A stretch of DNA of 64,000 nt from an uncultured Alphaproteobacteria bacterium (GTDB lineage: Bacteria; Pseudomonadota; Alphaproteobacteria; HIMB59): assembly GCA_902610415.1 (NCBI GenBank), contig CACLVL010000004.1:1-64000 (forward strand), in the 5' to 3' direction. Shown here piece by piece: positions 20,083 to 36,163 of this stretch (position 1 is the first letter of the stretch; each line of letters opens with the position of its first letter). The notes beneath the pieces are model-generated. The model was given only the letters and a program-made list of their open reading frames with translations, was not told the DNA's origin and did not search any database. The position numbers and the translations under genes are program-made.

Positions 20083-20106
20083 GGTATTTCATGGGATTAT
20101 ATGGGA
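20082..20106. promoter_or_regulatory. Putative MraZ operator: three direct repeats with 10-bp period (TGGTA-N5-TGGGA-N5-TGGGA)
   Basis: + strand TGGTATTTCA TGGGATTATA TGGGATTTTA: TGGKA at 20082, 20092 and 20102, matching the known TGGGN-N5 MraZ box layout, immediately upstream of mraZ. Confidence 0.65.
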
Positions 20107-20130
20107 TTTTATTTAAATAGTAAATAGTAT

Positions 20131-20458
20131 TGGGTAGCTATAAGCTGAGTTCTGTATTTAAAAAATTGCAGTCATTTATCTAGATTGACTATTACTAGTT
20201 AATTCTAGCGATCAACCCAGGCCAACTGTAGAAATAGTTTTAGCCTCTATTTGATCTTACTCGTGATAGGGTTTGCATATTGCGATACTATTTATGTATC
20301 CGGTAAGCTCTTACCTCACCTTTTCACCCTTACCTTACGGCGGTTTGTTTCTGCTGCACTTTCCCTAAGGTTGCCCTCGACGGATGTTATCCGTTATCAC
20401 TTTCTACGCGAGCTCAGACTTTCCTCTTTGTAAAACAAAGCGACTGCACGCTACCCAA
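20131..20458 (-). ncRNA. rnpB: RNase P RNA (bacterial type A)
   Basis: Minus strand: GGGTAGC...GAGGAAAGTCTGAGCTC...GGGCAACC...AGGGAAAGTGCAGCAGAAA..CAAACCGCC..GGTAAGGGTGAAAAGGTG...ACAGAACTCAGCTTATAGCTACCCA; 5' GGGTAGC pairs with 3' GCTACCC (P1). Confidence 0.95.
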
Positions 20459-20475
20459 ATTAATAATATATAAAT

Positions 20476-21117
20476 TTAATTAAATAATAAATTATAAAAA
20501 TCTTTAAGAAATTTTTTTGACTGATATGCATTGATTTTTTTGTAATTTAAAGATCTTTTGACAGATTTAATACAGAACTTTTTATATTCTTTAATATATG
20601 ATTTATGAAAACCATATAAATTCAACATCTCATCAATGGTATATTTATTATTAATTTTTTTATTGTTAAACCTATTTATTCCTATTCTTTCAATAAAAAA
20701 TTTTTCCCCTGGATCTATTTTTCTATTTGGAGCAATATCAGAGTGAAAAATGATATCTTTGTCTAATATAAAAAAATTAATTTTCAAAAAATAAATTAGT
20801 TTTTTTAGTGAGTCGTATTGTTTTCTTGTGTAATTGGAATATCCAAAATCATGGCCCTTATTTTCAAGTTCAATACCAATTGAATAGTCGTTAATAAATA
20901 TATTATTCTTCCATTTAGACACACCCGCGTGCCATGCTTTATATTTGGGGCATAACAAATTAAAAATAGTACCATTACGAGAAATCAGATAATGTATACT
21001 CACATTTGATTTTTTATCAGATAAATTCTTATAGGCTAATTTAAGATTTTTCATACCTGTGTAGTGAATTACTACATATTTGACTATTTTATTTTTTTTT
21101 CTAAAGCTATAATTCAT
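20476..21117 (-). CDS. N-acetylmuramoyl-L-alanine amidase (AmpD/AmiD type, Amidase_2)
   Basis: YVVIHYTGMKN, SIHYLISRNGTIFNL, AWHAGVSKW, SIGIELEN, FHSDIAPNRKIDPGEKF. Confidence 0.92.
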   Translation of the reverse strand: MNYSFRKKNKIVKYVVIHYTGMKNLKLAYKNLSDKKSNVSIHYLISRNGTIFNLLCPKYKAWHAGVSKWKNNIFINDYSIGIELENKGHDFGYSNYTRKQYDSLKKLIYFLKINFFILDKDIIFHSDIAPNRKIDPGEKFFIERIGINRFNNKKINNKYTIDEMLNLYGFHKSYIKEYKKFCIKSVKRSLNYKKINAYQSKKFLKDFYNLLFN

Positions 21118-21119
21118 AT

Positions 21120-21992
21120 ATGAAGAATTCGATTCTTATACTGTTATTTTTTTTAATTATTTCTTGCTCATCCAATGATAAAGATGAAAATAAAAATTTT
21201 CAAAGTCTTTATGAAGATAATACTTTAGATGATTATGAATTATTTGAATTAGCTAAAAACTATATAATTTCTGATGAATTAGAACTAGCTTTGTTAGAAT
21301 TAGATAAAATTGATGTAATTTACCCAAGCAGTCCATATGCAAATAAAAGTATGCTAGTTGCTGCATATATCTACTTTTTAAAAGAGGAATATGAAAAAAC
21401 TAGAGCTATAGCTGAGTTGTATAAAAACTATTACCCAGGAAGTAAAGACATAGTTTATGCCCATTATTTAGATGCAATGACTTATTATGTTTTAATTAAA
21501 AAATCTGACTATAGTCAAGAAAACACCAATATTGCGTTAGAAAAATTTAATTTTATTTTAAATGCATATCCGAATAGTAAATATGAAATTGATGTAATAA
21601 CAAAAATTAAACTTATTAACAATAATTTAGCTAGAGAAAAACTTAATATAGCAAAATTTTATATTGATAAAGGCAACAAGAGTGGATCGCTAATATATTT
21701 AATGGATATTGTCAATAATCATAATTCAAGTCTTTCAATCGAAGAAACCCTATATTTAATAGTAAAAATATATCTATCATTAGATGAATATGAAACAGCA
21801 AAAAATTATGCATCAATTTTGGCTTATAATTTTCCTGAAAGTGAGTGGTACAAAAAAGCATATAATTTAATAAATAACTTAGATGATATTAGTGAAAATA
21901 AAAATTGGTTTGAAAAATTTAATCCAATAAAAATTTTTAGAGAAGAAGGGGAAAATAATTCTAATAATACTTCAATACAATCTATAGAATAG
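21120..21992 (+). CDS. bamD: Outer membrane assembly lipoprotein BamD
   Basis: Lipobox LIISCSS; TPR-like repeats, IYPSSPYANKSMLVAAYIYF, NAYPNSKY. Confidence 0.88.
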   Translation: MKNSILILLFFLIISCSSNDKDENKNFQSLYEDNTLDDYELFELAKNYIISDELELALLELDKIDVIYPSSPYANKSMLVAAYIYFLKEEYEKTRAIAELYKNYYPGSKDIVYAHYLDAMTYYVLIKKSDYSQENTNIALEKFNFILNAYPNSKYEIDVITKIKLINNNLAREKLNIAKFYIDKGNKSGSLIYLMDIVNNHNSSLSIEETLYLIVKIYLSLDEYETAKNYASILAYNFPESEWYKKAYNLINNLDDISENKNWFEKFNPIKIFREEGENNSNNTSIQSIE

Positions 21993-21997
21993 TTATA

Positions 21998-27340
<5,343 letters not shown>

Positions 27341-27344
<4 letters not shown>

Positions 27345-29359
27345 TTACTATTTTTTTTTAAAAATTCTAGCATCCTTTTTTTACCAGGACTCAATTGAAC
27401 ATCATCAGAAGTTATCTTTTTTTCTAAGTTAGACGGGGAATGTTCATCAATTAAGTTATTTGTATTTTTATCAATTTTTGAAATTTCATTCAAAAATCTT
27501 GATGGTAATGAATAATTATTCATTCCATATGTATATCTTGAAGTAGCATAACTTAAGTTTAAATCAAACTTTGCTCTAGTAATTCCTACATAAGCAAGTC
27601 GTCTCTCTTCTTCAAGAGATTTTGAAGAATTTTGCTCTAATGCTCGAGAACTTGGAAAGATACCCTCCTCCCAGCCTGGTAAATATACGTGATCAAACTC
27701 TAAACCTTTAGCTGCATGCAAAGTCATTAGTTTGACAGAATTTGAATGTGTTTTTTTTTGATTTTCATTTACCAAACCAACATGTTCTAAAAAATCATCT
27801 AAATTTTCAAATTCAGATAAAGCATTTACAAATTCTTTTAAATTTTCTATTCGCGACTCATTTTCTACTTGTTTCAATTTGTTTTTCTCATTTTCAAGCA
27901 TTCTTAAATAACCTGACTCCTCAATAATAAAGATACCTATATCTTCTAAAGAGGTTTTCTTTATGAGATCAGATGTTTTTTTTATAATATCAATAAATGG
28001 TTTAGTTTTAACCATAAGTGATCCGGGTAAGTTATTTTCGTAAGATAAAACTTCTAAAGACTCAAAAAAAGAAATTTTATTTTGTCTTGCGTTGTTAATA
28101 ATTAATTTAACTGATTGGTCTCCTATACCTCTTTTAGGTAAATTGATTACTCTTTCAAAAGAAAGATCATCACTATAACTATTTGCTAGTTTTAAATATG
28201 CCAAGATATCTTTGATTTCTTTTCTATCAAAAAATCTTGGTCCACCAATAATTTCATAAGGTAATGCGTATTTTATTAACTTGTCCTCAATACTTCTCAT
28301 TTGGGCGGTCAGTCTGACTAAAATACCAATACTATTATCTTCCTGAAACTTTTTAGATATGTTATCAGATATCCATAATGACTCCTCTTCTTGAGAATAA
28401 AATGAATTTAAATTTATTTTTTGCTCAGGTATTTTTTCATTAAAACTTACTAAGTCCTTACCTAATCTGTTTTTATTATTAGTTATTAAGCAAGCTGCTG
28501 CTTCTAAAATCGACCTATTTGACCGATAATTTTTTGTTAAGCGAATTACAGGGGAGTCAAACTCTTTTGGAAAATTGATAATATTTTCAATGTTTGCTCC
28601 GCGCCATGCATAAATTGATTGATCATCATCTCCAACGCAAAATAAATTTTTTTCTGAATTTAAAATTAATTTAATTAAATCATATTGGATTAAGTTTGTA
28701 TCTTGAAACTCATCTATTAAAATATGCTCAATAAAATTTTGGTAGGATTTTTTTATATCAGGATTATCAGAGAGTATGTGATAACTATGTAACAGGATAT
28801 CACCAAAATCTACAGCATTTATTTCAATTAATCTTTTTTGATAATAAGAATAAATATCATCTAGCCTTTCAATAGATGAAAATTTAGAAATCTTTTTTTT
28901 TTCATTAAAAAGTATTTTATTATCTTTTAAATTTTGAATTTCGTTATGATAAATAGCTTCACTAATATCTTTATCAATTTTACAATAATCTAAAACTTGT
29001 TTTAAAAGTTTTTTTTGATCTTCAATGTCTAATATTGTGAAATTGGATTTTAATTTAACTAAACCTGAGTGCTTTCTTAAAAATTTAGCAAATATGGAAT
29101 GGAAAGTACCTACCCATGGAGTATCAATATTACTCTGCAGTTCAGTGTTTACTCTTTCTTTGATTTCATTAGCTGCCTTATTTGTAAAGGTAACAGCTAT
29201 AATTTTATTAAAATTAACATTTAAATTTTTAACTATATAAACAAATCTAGATGTTAAAACTCTAGTTTTCCCTGTTCCAGCACCAGAAAGTACCAAAAGT
29301 GGTCCTTTTTTATGTTCAACTGCTATTTTTTGTTCTTTATTTAATTTACTAAGATCCAT
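27341..29359 (-). CDS. UvrD/PcrA-type superfamily 1 DNA helicase
   Basis: LSGAGTGKTRVLTSR, AVTFTNKAANEIKERV, DEFQDTN, VGDDDQSIYAWRGA, LMTLHAAKGLEFDHV. Confidence 0.95.
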
Positions 29360-29396
29360 AAATTGATTGTAATATAATGAATATAGATTTTACGAA

Positions 29397-30137
29397 ATGA
29401 AAAAACATTTGAAAGTAATTCTTTTAATAATTTCTGTAACTTTATTACAAATACCTCTCTCTCACTCAAATGAGGAAGAATCATTATCAGGAATTTCATA
29501 CGATGAAATATATGATCCAATAGAGCCAATAAACAGAGCAGTTTTAAATTTTAATTTCTTTATAGACGATGTTGCTATCAGGCCAATAGTTAAAACATAC
29601 AAATTTATTGCACCAGAACCAGTTGAGAAAGGGGTATCTAATTTTTTTAGTAATTTAAAAGAGCCAATAAGGACAATTTCTTTCATTTTTCAAGGAGAAT
29701 TCTATAAATCATTCAATTCGATTGGACGATTTACTGTTAATACTATAACTAGCTTAGGTACTTTAGACTTAGCGTCAAGAGTAGGAATGGAAAAAAATGA
29801 AACTGACATTGGGATTACTCTTGCCAAAGGGGGTGTATCAAGCGGCCCTTATTTAGTGATACCAATTATTGGTCCAAGTAATTTAAGAGATTTTAGTGGA
29901 GATGTAGTTGAATATTTTGTGGATCCAATTTCAAATAGTGTTCCTAATAGAGAATATGTAGCAATAGGAAATGGATTGAATGAGAGAGTTGAAGTTGATG
30001 ATCAATTAGATAAAGTTAGAGGCGCTTCCTCAGATAGATATGAAATGATAAAGTCTATTTATTATCAAAATAGAAATGCTCAACTTGAAGAGGAATATAT
30101 TCAAAATTTACCTGTACCAAAAATTTATATTGAATAG
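29397..30137 (+). CDS. mlaA: MlaA (VacJ) family outer-membrane lipid asymmetry protein
   Basis: DPIEPINRAVLNFN, FFSNLKEPIRTISFIFQGEF, GRFTVNT, GPYLVIPIIGPSNLRD. Confidence 0.88.
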   Translation: MKKHLKVILLIISVTLLQIPLSHSNEEESLSGISYDEIYDPIEPINRAVLNFNFFIDDVAIRPIVKTYKFIAPEPVEKGVSNFFSNLKEPIRTISFIFQGEFYKSFNSIGRFTVNTITSLGTLDLASRVGMEKNETDIGITLAKGGVSSGPYLVIPIIGPSNLRDFSGDVVEYFVDPISNSVPNREYVAIGNGLNERVEVDDQLDKVRGASSDRYEMIKSIYYQNRNAQLEEEYIQNLPVPKIYIE

Positions 30138-30164
30138 TTTGTCAAACTATATTTACTTACCTTT

Positions 30165-30731
30165 ATGAGAACTTTACTAATTCTATTTAGTATGATTTTT
30201 TCTTTTTCCAACCTTCAAGCCTCAGAGGTTTCAGAATGGTTTAAAAAGGAGTCTAATCAGTTCTTAGAAATAATTAATAATAATGAAGGAACTGAAAATG
30301 AAAATTATGAAAAATACAAGTATTTCATAAACAAAAATTTTGCAATTAAGTCAATCGCATACGGCCTTATCGGAGAGAATATAATTAATAAAAGCTCCAA
30401 AAATGAATTGTCATTATATTTAGATGTCTTTACAGATTATTTGATAAAGACTATTTACAAATTAGCCGACTCAAATTCTTCAAGTTCGATAATACTTAAA
30501 GATGTTGATATAAAAGATAATATTTACATAGTTAAATCAATAATTTCTGATAAAAAATCTTCTGCTAATCTCTATTGGAAGGTTATAGATACAGGGTCAT
30601 CTTTTAAAATTATAGATGTAATAGTTGAGAATACATCTTATTTTGTAACAAAAAAATCAGAATTTAATAAAATATTGAGAAAAAATAGAGGAAGTTTAGA
30701 AGCTTTAATAACCGAAATACAAAAAATATAA
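30165..30731 (+). CDS. mlaC: MlaC/Ttg2D-family phospholipid-binding protein
   Basis: Signal peptide; ABC toluene-tolerance-like domain (LYWKVIDTGSSFKIIDVIVENTSY); directly after mlaA. Confidence 0.8.
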   Translation: MRTLLILFSMIFSFSNLQASEVSEWFKKESNQFLEIINNNEGTENENYEKYKYFINKNFAIKSIAYGLIGENIINKSSKNELSLYLDVFTDYLIKTIYKLADSNSSSSIILKDVDIKDNIYIVKSIISDKKSSANLYWKVIDTGSSFKIIDVIVENTSYFVTKKSEFNKILRKNRGSLEALITEIQKI

Positions 30732-30746
30732 AATAATTTTTCATAA

Positions 30747-30823
30747 TGGTGGGCCCGGCAGGACTCGAACCTGCGACAACGGCGTTATGAGCACCGCGTT
30801 CTAACCAACTGAACTACAGGCCC
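30747..30823 (-). tRNA. tRNA with CAU anticodon (Ile2/lysidine type more likely than Met)
   Basis: Minus strand GGGCCTGTAGTTCAGTTGGTTAGAACGCGGTGCTCATAACGCCGTTGTCGCAGGTTCGAGTCCTGCCGGGCCCACCA; full cloverleaf, encoded CCA. Confidence 0.93.
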
Positions 30824-30888
30824 ACGGTTATAATTGTTACTATTATAATCTTATGAAAAAAAAACAAGAATTATAATTAACGAAAATT

Positions 30889-32940
30889 TTAAGAGTCCAT
30901 AAAAGACTTTAATTTTTTTGATCTTATAGGGTGTTTAAGTTTTCTTAATGCTTTTGCCTCAATTTGTCTAATTCTTTCTCTAGTAACACTAAATTGCTGA
31001 CCTACTTCTTCTAAAGTGTGGTCAGATGACATGCCTATACCAAATCTCATCCTCAAAACTCTTTCCTCTCTAGGTGTCAACGTAGAAAGTATTTTTGTTG
31101 TAGTTTCTCTAAGATTTAATTGCATTACAGCATCTTCAGGGATAACTGCATTCTTATCTTCGATAAAATCACCAAGAAAACTATCGTCATCATCGCCTAT
31201 TGGTGTCTCTAAGCTAACTGGTTCTTTTGCTATTTTTAACACTTTTCTAACTTTTTCAATTGGCATTTTAAGTCTAACAGATAATTCTTCTGGTGTAGGT
31301 TCTCTTCCCAATTCAAGAATTAGTTGTCTGCTTGATCTCACAATTTTATTTATTGTTTCGATCATATGCACTGGGATACGAATAGTTCTCGCTTGATCAG
31401 CGATGGATCTAGTAATTGCCTGTCTGATCCACCAAGTTGCATAAGTAGAAAATTTATAACCTCTTCTATACTCAAATTTATCAACTGCTTTCATTAAACC
31501 AATATTTCCCTCTTGAATAAGGTCCAAAAACTGAAGTCCTCTATTAGTATATTTTTTTGCAATAGAAATAACCAAACGCAAATTAGCTTCTATCATTTCT
31601 TTTTTAGCTTGATTAGCAGTTCTTTGGCCAGATTGTATTTCTCTGACTTTCTCCTTAAATTCAATAGTATTTTGATTTGCTTTTTTTGATAAATTCAAGA
31701 CTTCTTTATAAATTAACTTTAATTTATCACTATTTTTATGAAATAGAGCCTTAAATGACACGTCCGCAGATACCATATGTTTTTGGTACAGAGTATAAGT
31801 ATCCTTAAGGTTATGATGCTTTAAAAAAACATCTCTACCTATTTTGTTTTGAGTAGCAAGACTTAACAAAGAAACTTCTTTTGACTGTATCTCTTTGTTA
31901 ATTGAGTAAAGATAGGCAATAATTTCCTCTAATTTATGGGGTTTAATTTTTATTTCATTGAAGTAATTTAGTATCTCATCTTGATATTTTTTTAGATCTT
32001 TTAGTGACTTTAAGTCAGAAATTTTTGCAATATTCTTATTTTTTTTAATTTTAGTAATGTTATCTGAAAGCACAAGTACTCTATCTAATTTTTTTAAAAT
32101 TTCAGGTTTATAAAACTCCTCTATTATAGAAATAGAGAAGCTTTCATTTTCAATATCCTCCTCATTTGATGTTTCTTGGAGTTTTACTTTATCAATTTCT
32201 ATTCCTTGTTCTTTCATCAATTGTTGTTTTTCTTTTAAAAGTAATTTTTTTTTGTCATTAATAATTTTTTGTATTTCTTTTCTTTTAGAAGAATTAGAAT
32301 AAGGGTCATTATCTTCATTAAAGTATTCATCAAAATCAACTATTTCTCTTAAATTAATTTCATTTTCTTTTACTTGTTGGATCCATTTTTTTAAAATATC
32401 TATGGAAGCTGGGCACTCGAGAATTGAATTCATCATTCTGTCTAATCCAGACTCAATCCTTTTTGCAATTGCTATTTCGCCCTCTCTGGAGAGCAACTCA
32501 ACATTGCCCATTTCTTTGAGATACATTCGAACAGGATCATCACTTTTGACACCAGTAGATTTTTCTTCTTCATCTATTTCGTCATTTGAAGATGGCGAAT
32601 CTGTTTCTGCAGAGGAGTTATAAGCTTTAAATAATTTATAGAGATCTTCGTCAAGATTTTCAATGTAGTTTAAAAAATCATTTACAGTGATAATAGAGTC
32701 CTCAATTTTAGAGAAAGATTTGATATATGTTTTTGCTTTTGAGGCTATATCTTTATCAAATTCTTTTGTGATTAATGAAATAAGCTGGTTTTCGTTTTCT
32801 TTATAAATAGATTCTAGAGAATTTGATTGGCCAAGTGATTTTTTATTTGTATTTAATATTTTAGATTTTTTTTTTAAAACAGATTTTTTTTTAATAACTT
32901 TTTTTTTTGAACTTTTTGTTGTAACTTTTTTTTTTGGCAT
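30889..32940 (-). CDS. rpoD: RNA polymerase sigma-70 factor RpoD
   Basis: [89 protein letters not shown]. Confidence 0.98.
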   Translation of the reverse strand: MPKKKVTTKSSKKKVIKKKSVLKKKSKILNTNKKSLGQSNSLESIYKENENQLISLITKEFDKDIASKAKTYIKSFSKIEDSIITVNDFLNYIENLDEDLYKLFKAYNSSAETDSPSSNDEIDEEEKSTGVKSDDPVRMYLKEMGNVELLSREGEIAIAKRIESGLDRMMNSILECPASIDILKKWIQQVKENEINLREIVDFDEYFNEDNDPYSNSSKRKEIQKIINDKKKLLLKEKQQLMKEQGIEIDKVKLQETSNEEDIENESFSISIIEEFYKPEILKKLDRVLVLSDNITKIKKNKNIAKISDLKSLKDLKKYQDEILNYFNEIKIKPHKLEEIIAYLYSINKEIQSKEVSLLSLATQNKIGRDVFLKHHNLKDTYTLYQKHMVSADVSFKALFHKNSDKLKLIYKEVLNLSKKANQNTIEFKEKVREIQSGQRTANQAKKEMIEANLRLVISIAKKYTNRGLQFLDLIQEGNIGLMKAVDKFEYRRGYKFSTYATWWIRQAITRSIADQARTIRIPVHMIETINKIVRSSRQLILELGREPTPEELSVRLKMPIEKVRKVLKIAKEPVSLETPIGDDDDSFLGDFIEDKNAVIPEDAVMQLNLRETTTKILSTLTPREERVLRMRFGIGMSSDHTLEEVGQQFSVTRERIRQIEAKALRKLKHPIRSKKLKSFMDS

Positions 32941-32941
32941 T

Positions 32942-34525
32942 TTAACTATTTATAAAACTAATTGTTTTTTCAATTTCATTATAAGGATCTCGACTAAATT
33001 TAGGTGATGCAAATCTACACAGCCTTCGAACTTCATTAGAAAATAGTAAATTTTTTGCAAAATTCAATCCCTTAGAGTCCAATTCTGCATAAATTTCAAT
33101 AGTTGTTGATTTGAATAGAGTTTTTTTTATAATTAAGTCACGAATTTCTTTAAATTTACCCTCAAATTTAGCAGTTGCTATTAAATCATAAACCCTTTCT
33201 CTTTGAGATTGATTTTCAATAAAGAATATAATTAAAGCAGCAGAAAATTTTGACTTTAAATCAAATTTAAGTTCTAGATTTTGAGTATTAGAATTAACAC
33301 CGGGTTTTTGATTAATTTTTCTTGAATTTATATTATCAAAGTATTTAGTAAGAATTTTTTTTAAATCAACATTAGATATATTTGTAAGTAAACTTTTTAA
33401 TACTTTTGAACCTTTAAACTGGCTATCTATGTCTCTGCTTTTATTAAATTTCTCTAAATACTTTTCTATTAGTTCTTCAATAGATAATGGTTGATCTATA
33501 AGTCTGCTAAGTGTGTCAGACATGTTAGACTCAATTAATTGATCTGGATCAAAATTTTTAGGTAGAAGTACAAATTTAATACCAAGTTCAAAATTTTTAT
33601 CACCAAGTAAATTATTCATTAATCTTATAGTAGCATTTCTTCCAGCTACATCTCCATCGAGGCATACTATTATCTCAAATCCCTTTTTAGTTATTTCAAT
33701 TAATCTTTCATGGTTTATAGATGTCCCTAGAGGGGCTATACAATTTTTAAAACCACATTGTTCTAATTTAATAACATCAAAATAACCCTCTACGAGAATT
33801 ATTTTTTTGCTATTTTGTTTATTAAGTATTTTTTCATTAAATAAGATTTGTTTTTTTTTAAAAATCTTAGTTTCAGCTGTATTTATATACTTTGGTAAAC
33901 TATCGTCAATTACTCTCCCACCAAACCCTAAAGTTTTGTTTTGCATATTAACTATGGGGACCATAATTCTATTAGAAAAAAATAATTTAGAATTTTTATT
34001 TTTACTGAAAATACCAGCAGATACCAAATTATTAATTTCAAAATTATCTGTAAGTTTTTTTTGAATATCAAATGAATTTAAAGATGATCCTAATTCAAAG
34101 CTTTGAATTGTGTCCATGTCAAATTTCCTTTTTTTTAATAAATAATCTAAATGTTTGTTAGAATTTAATAAATTTTGGTGAAATATATCTTTTATGAATG
34201 AATTAATTTCGTAAATAATATTATTTAATTTTGATGATTTAAAACTTAATTCAATACCCGCCTTATCAGCTAGTTCATACAAAGCATCTTTAAAACTATA
34301 TCCTTTCACTTTAATCAAAAAATCAATTACATTCCCGTGTTCTCCCGTACTAAAGCAATGGAATATTTTCTTTTCTTCATTAACTGAAAATGATGGAGTT
34401 TTTTCCTTTTTAAAAGGACTTAGGCCAAAATAATTACTTCCTTTTTTCTTTAACGGAACTGATGCGTTAATAATTTCAACTATAGAAGTTCTGTTTATAA
34501 CTTCTTTGATATTATCGTCTGTCAT
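32942..34525 (-). CDS. dnaG: DNA primase
   Basis: [60 protein letters not shown]. Confidence 0.97.
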   Translation of the reverse strand: MTDDNIKEVINRTSIVEIINASVPLKKKGSNYFGLSPFKKEKTPSFSVNEEKKIFHCFSTGEHGNVIDFLIKVKGYSFKDALYELADKAGIELSFKSSKLNNIIYEINSFIKDIFHQNLLNSNKHLDYLLKKRKFDMDTIQSFELGSSLNSFDIQKKLTDNFEINNLVSAGIFSKNKNSKLFFSNRIMVPIVNMQNKTLGFGGRVIDDSLPKYINTAETKIFKKKQILFNEKILNKQNSKKIILVEGYFDVIKLEQCGFKNCIAPLGTSINHERLIEITKKGFEIIVCLDGDVAGRNATIRLMNNLLGDKNFELGIKFVLLPKNFDPDQLIESNMSDTLSRLIDQPLSIEELIEKYLEKFNKSRDIDSQFKGSKVLKSLLTNISNVDLKKILTKYFDNINSRKINQKPGVNSNTQNLELKFDLKSKFSAALIIFFIENQSQRERVYDLIATAKFEGKFKEIRDLIIKKTLFKSTTIEIYAELDSKGLNFAKNLLFSNEVRRLCRFASPKFSRDPYNEIEKTISFINS

Positions 34526-34980
34526 TCTTTAAAAATATGTTTAATAATTTTAGAGGCTAAATTCATATCAATTTTATTGTTATAATTCTGCTTCAAAAAA
34601 CCCATTATTTTTCCAAAATCTTTATTTTCTAAATTATTTTCTTTGATGTGATCTAATATGATATCTTTAGTGGAGTCTTCATTCATCAAAGTGGGAAGAT
34701 AATTATTTAGATAATTAATATCAAATGCTAAGTCACCGATTTTATCTTGAACTTTTGCCTGTAAGGCAAATTCTAATGATTCTTTCTTTTGTTTTAGTTG
34801 GGTCTTAATAATTTTGATTACATTTTCATCAGGTAACTTGATCACATCCCTATCTAGATTCTCTTTTATTAGAAAATTTTTTAACTCAGAATAGATATAC
34901 CTTGCTATTGAAAGTTTTTTCTTATCTCCACCTTTTAAAGCACTTTTAATGTCTTCAGAAATTTTTTTTGCCAAACTCAT
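34522..34980 (-). CDS. GatB/YqeY domain protein
   Basis: IKSALKGGDKKKLSIARYIYSELKN; upstream of dnaG-rpoD as commonly found in alphaproteobacteria. Confidence 0.88.
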   Translation of the reverse strand: MSLAKKISEDIKSALKGGDKKKLSIARYIYSELKNFLIKENLDRDVIKLPDENVIKIIKTQLKQKKESLEFALQAKVQDKIGDLAFDINYLNNYLPTLMNEDSTKDIILDHIKENNLENKDFGKIMGFLKQNYNNKIDMNLASKIIKHIFKE

Positions 34981-35023
34981 TTGAATTTCCTCTCTAATAA
35001 TATACTAATACACATGATTTAAT

Positions 35024-36163
35024 ATGACCGTATTAGATAATAAAATAAAACTTAATTATCAAAACGGTTACTTAATTTATAACAAAAATTATATTTTCAA
35101 AGGTAAGTTTCTATCAAGAGAAGACTTTAAGATTGCTGAAATCTGCTTCAATACCAGTATGACTGGTTATCAAGAAATTTTAACCGACCCTTCTTATAAA
35201 TCCCAATTTATAAATTTTACTTTTCCATTAATTGGAATAGTTGGATGTAACGACGAAGATTATGAGTCTTGGAAAATACATGCATCTGGTCTTATAAGTA
35301 ATGAATTATTTGAACAAAGTTCAAATTGGAGAGCTCAAACTAGTTTTGCAAAATGGATAATGGATCAAAATTCTTGTGCTTTTTTTGATTTAGATACAAG
35401 ATCTTTAACGAAAATTATAAGAAATTTTGGACCAAAAAATATTATGTTATGCTCTGAGGATTACTTTAAAACCAAAAATATTGAAGAAATTTGTGCACAG
35501 ATAGATCAAAGTCTCTCTCTGGAAGAAAATGATGTTATTAAAGACTTTACATCAGAATTAACTATCAAAGAACAAGAAAAAAATAAAAAAAAATACTTAA
35601 TAGCTTTTTTAAACTTTGGTGCAAAGGATAATATTAAAAAAAATTTATACTCAAGAGATTGTAATATAGAAGAATTTGATATGAATTTTAAAGCCAACGA
35701 TATAATAAATAAAAACTTTGATGGTATTTTTTTAAGTAATGGTCCAGGTGATCCCAAAAAAGTTTATGAGAATATAAAACCTGAATTAACCATATTACTT
35801 AATGAAAAAATTCCAACATTCGGTATATGTCTTGGTCATCAAATATTAAGCTTAGCTTTTAATGCTTTAACAGCTCGAATGGAAAAAGGTCATCGAGGAG
35901 GAAATCATCCAGTGAAAAATTTAGACACTAACAAAGTAGAAATTACATCTCAAAACCACGGATTTGTTGTTCTAGAAAATAATTTTCCAACTTCACTGCA
36001 AATTACTCACAAATCATTGTTCGATAAAACTATAGATGGGATGAAGTCAAAAGATCAACCCTTATTCTCAGTACAATATCATCCGGAGTCAAGTCCGGGA
36101 CCACATGATAGCAGATATCTTTTTGATGAATTTATAAATCTAATGGATAAAAATGCCAGCTAG
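35024..36163 (+). CDS. carA: Carbamoyl-phosphate synthase small subunit
   Basis: [51 protein letters not shown]. Confidence 0.97.
   Translation: MTVLDNKIKLNYQNGYLIYNKNYIFKGKFLSREDFKIAEICFNTSMTGYQEILTDPSYKSQFINFTFPLIGIVGCNDEDYESWKIHASGLISNELFEQSSNWRAQTSFAKWIMDQNSCAFFDLDTRSLTKIIRNFGPKNIMLCSEDYFKTKNIEEICAQIDQSLSLEENDVIKDFTSELTIKEQEKNKKKYLIAFLNFGAKDNIKKNLYSRDCNIEEFDMNFKANDIINKNFDGIFLSNGPGDPKKVYENIKPELTILLNEKIPTFGICLGHQILSLAFNALTARMEKGHRGGNHPVKNLDTNKVEITSQNHGFVVLENNFPTSLQITHKSLFDKTIDGMKSKDQPLFSVQYHPESSPGPHDSRYLFDEFINLMDKNAS

Noticed and set aside
20251-20433. 60-aa plus-strand ORF in the track
   Set aside because: Lies entirely inside the RNase P RNA gene on the opposite strand; spurious.
30747-30823. 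Calling this tRNA firmly as tRNA-Met
   Set aside because: The CAU anticodon is shared by elongator Met and Ile2 (lysidine). Body sequence and position downstream of rpoD look more like Ile2, but identity needs a dedicated classifier.
31016-31396. 126-aa ORF antisense to rpoD
   Set aside because: Mirrors strongly conserved rpoD sequence with no recognisable motif; typical shadow ORF.
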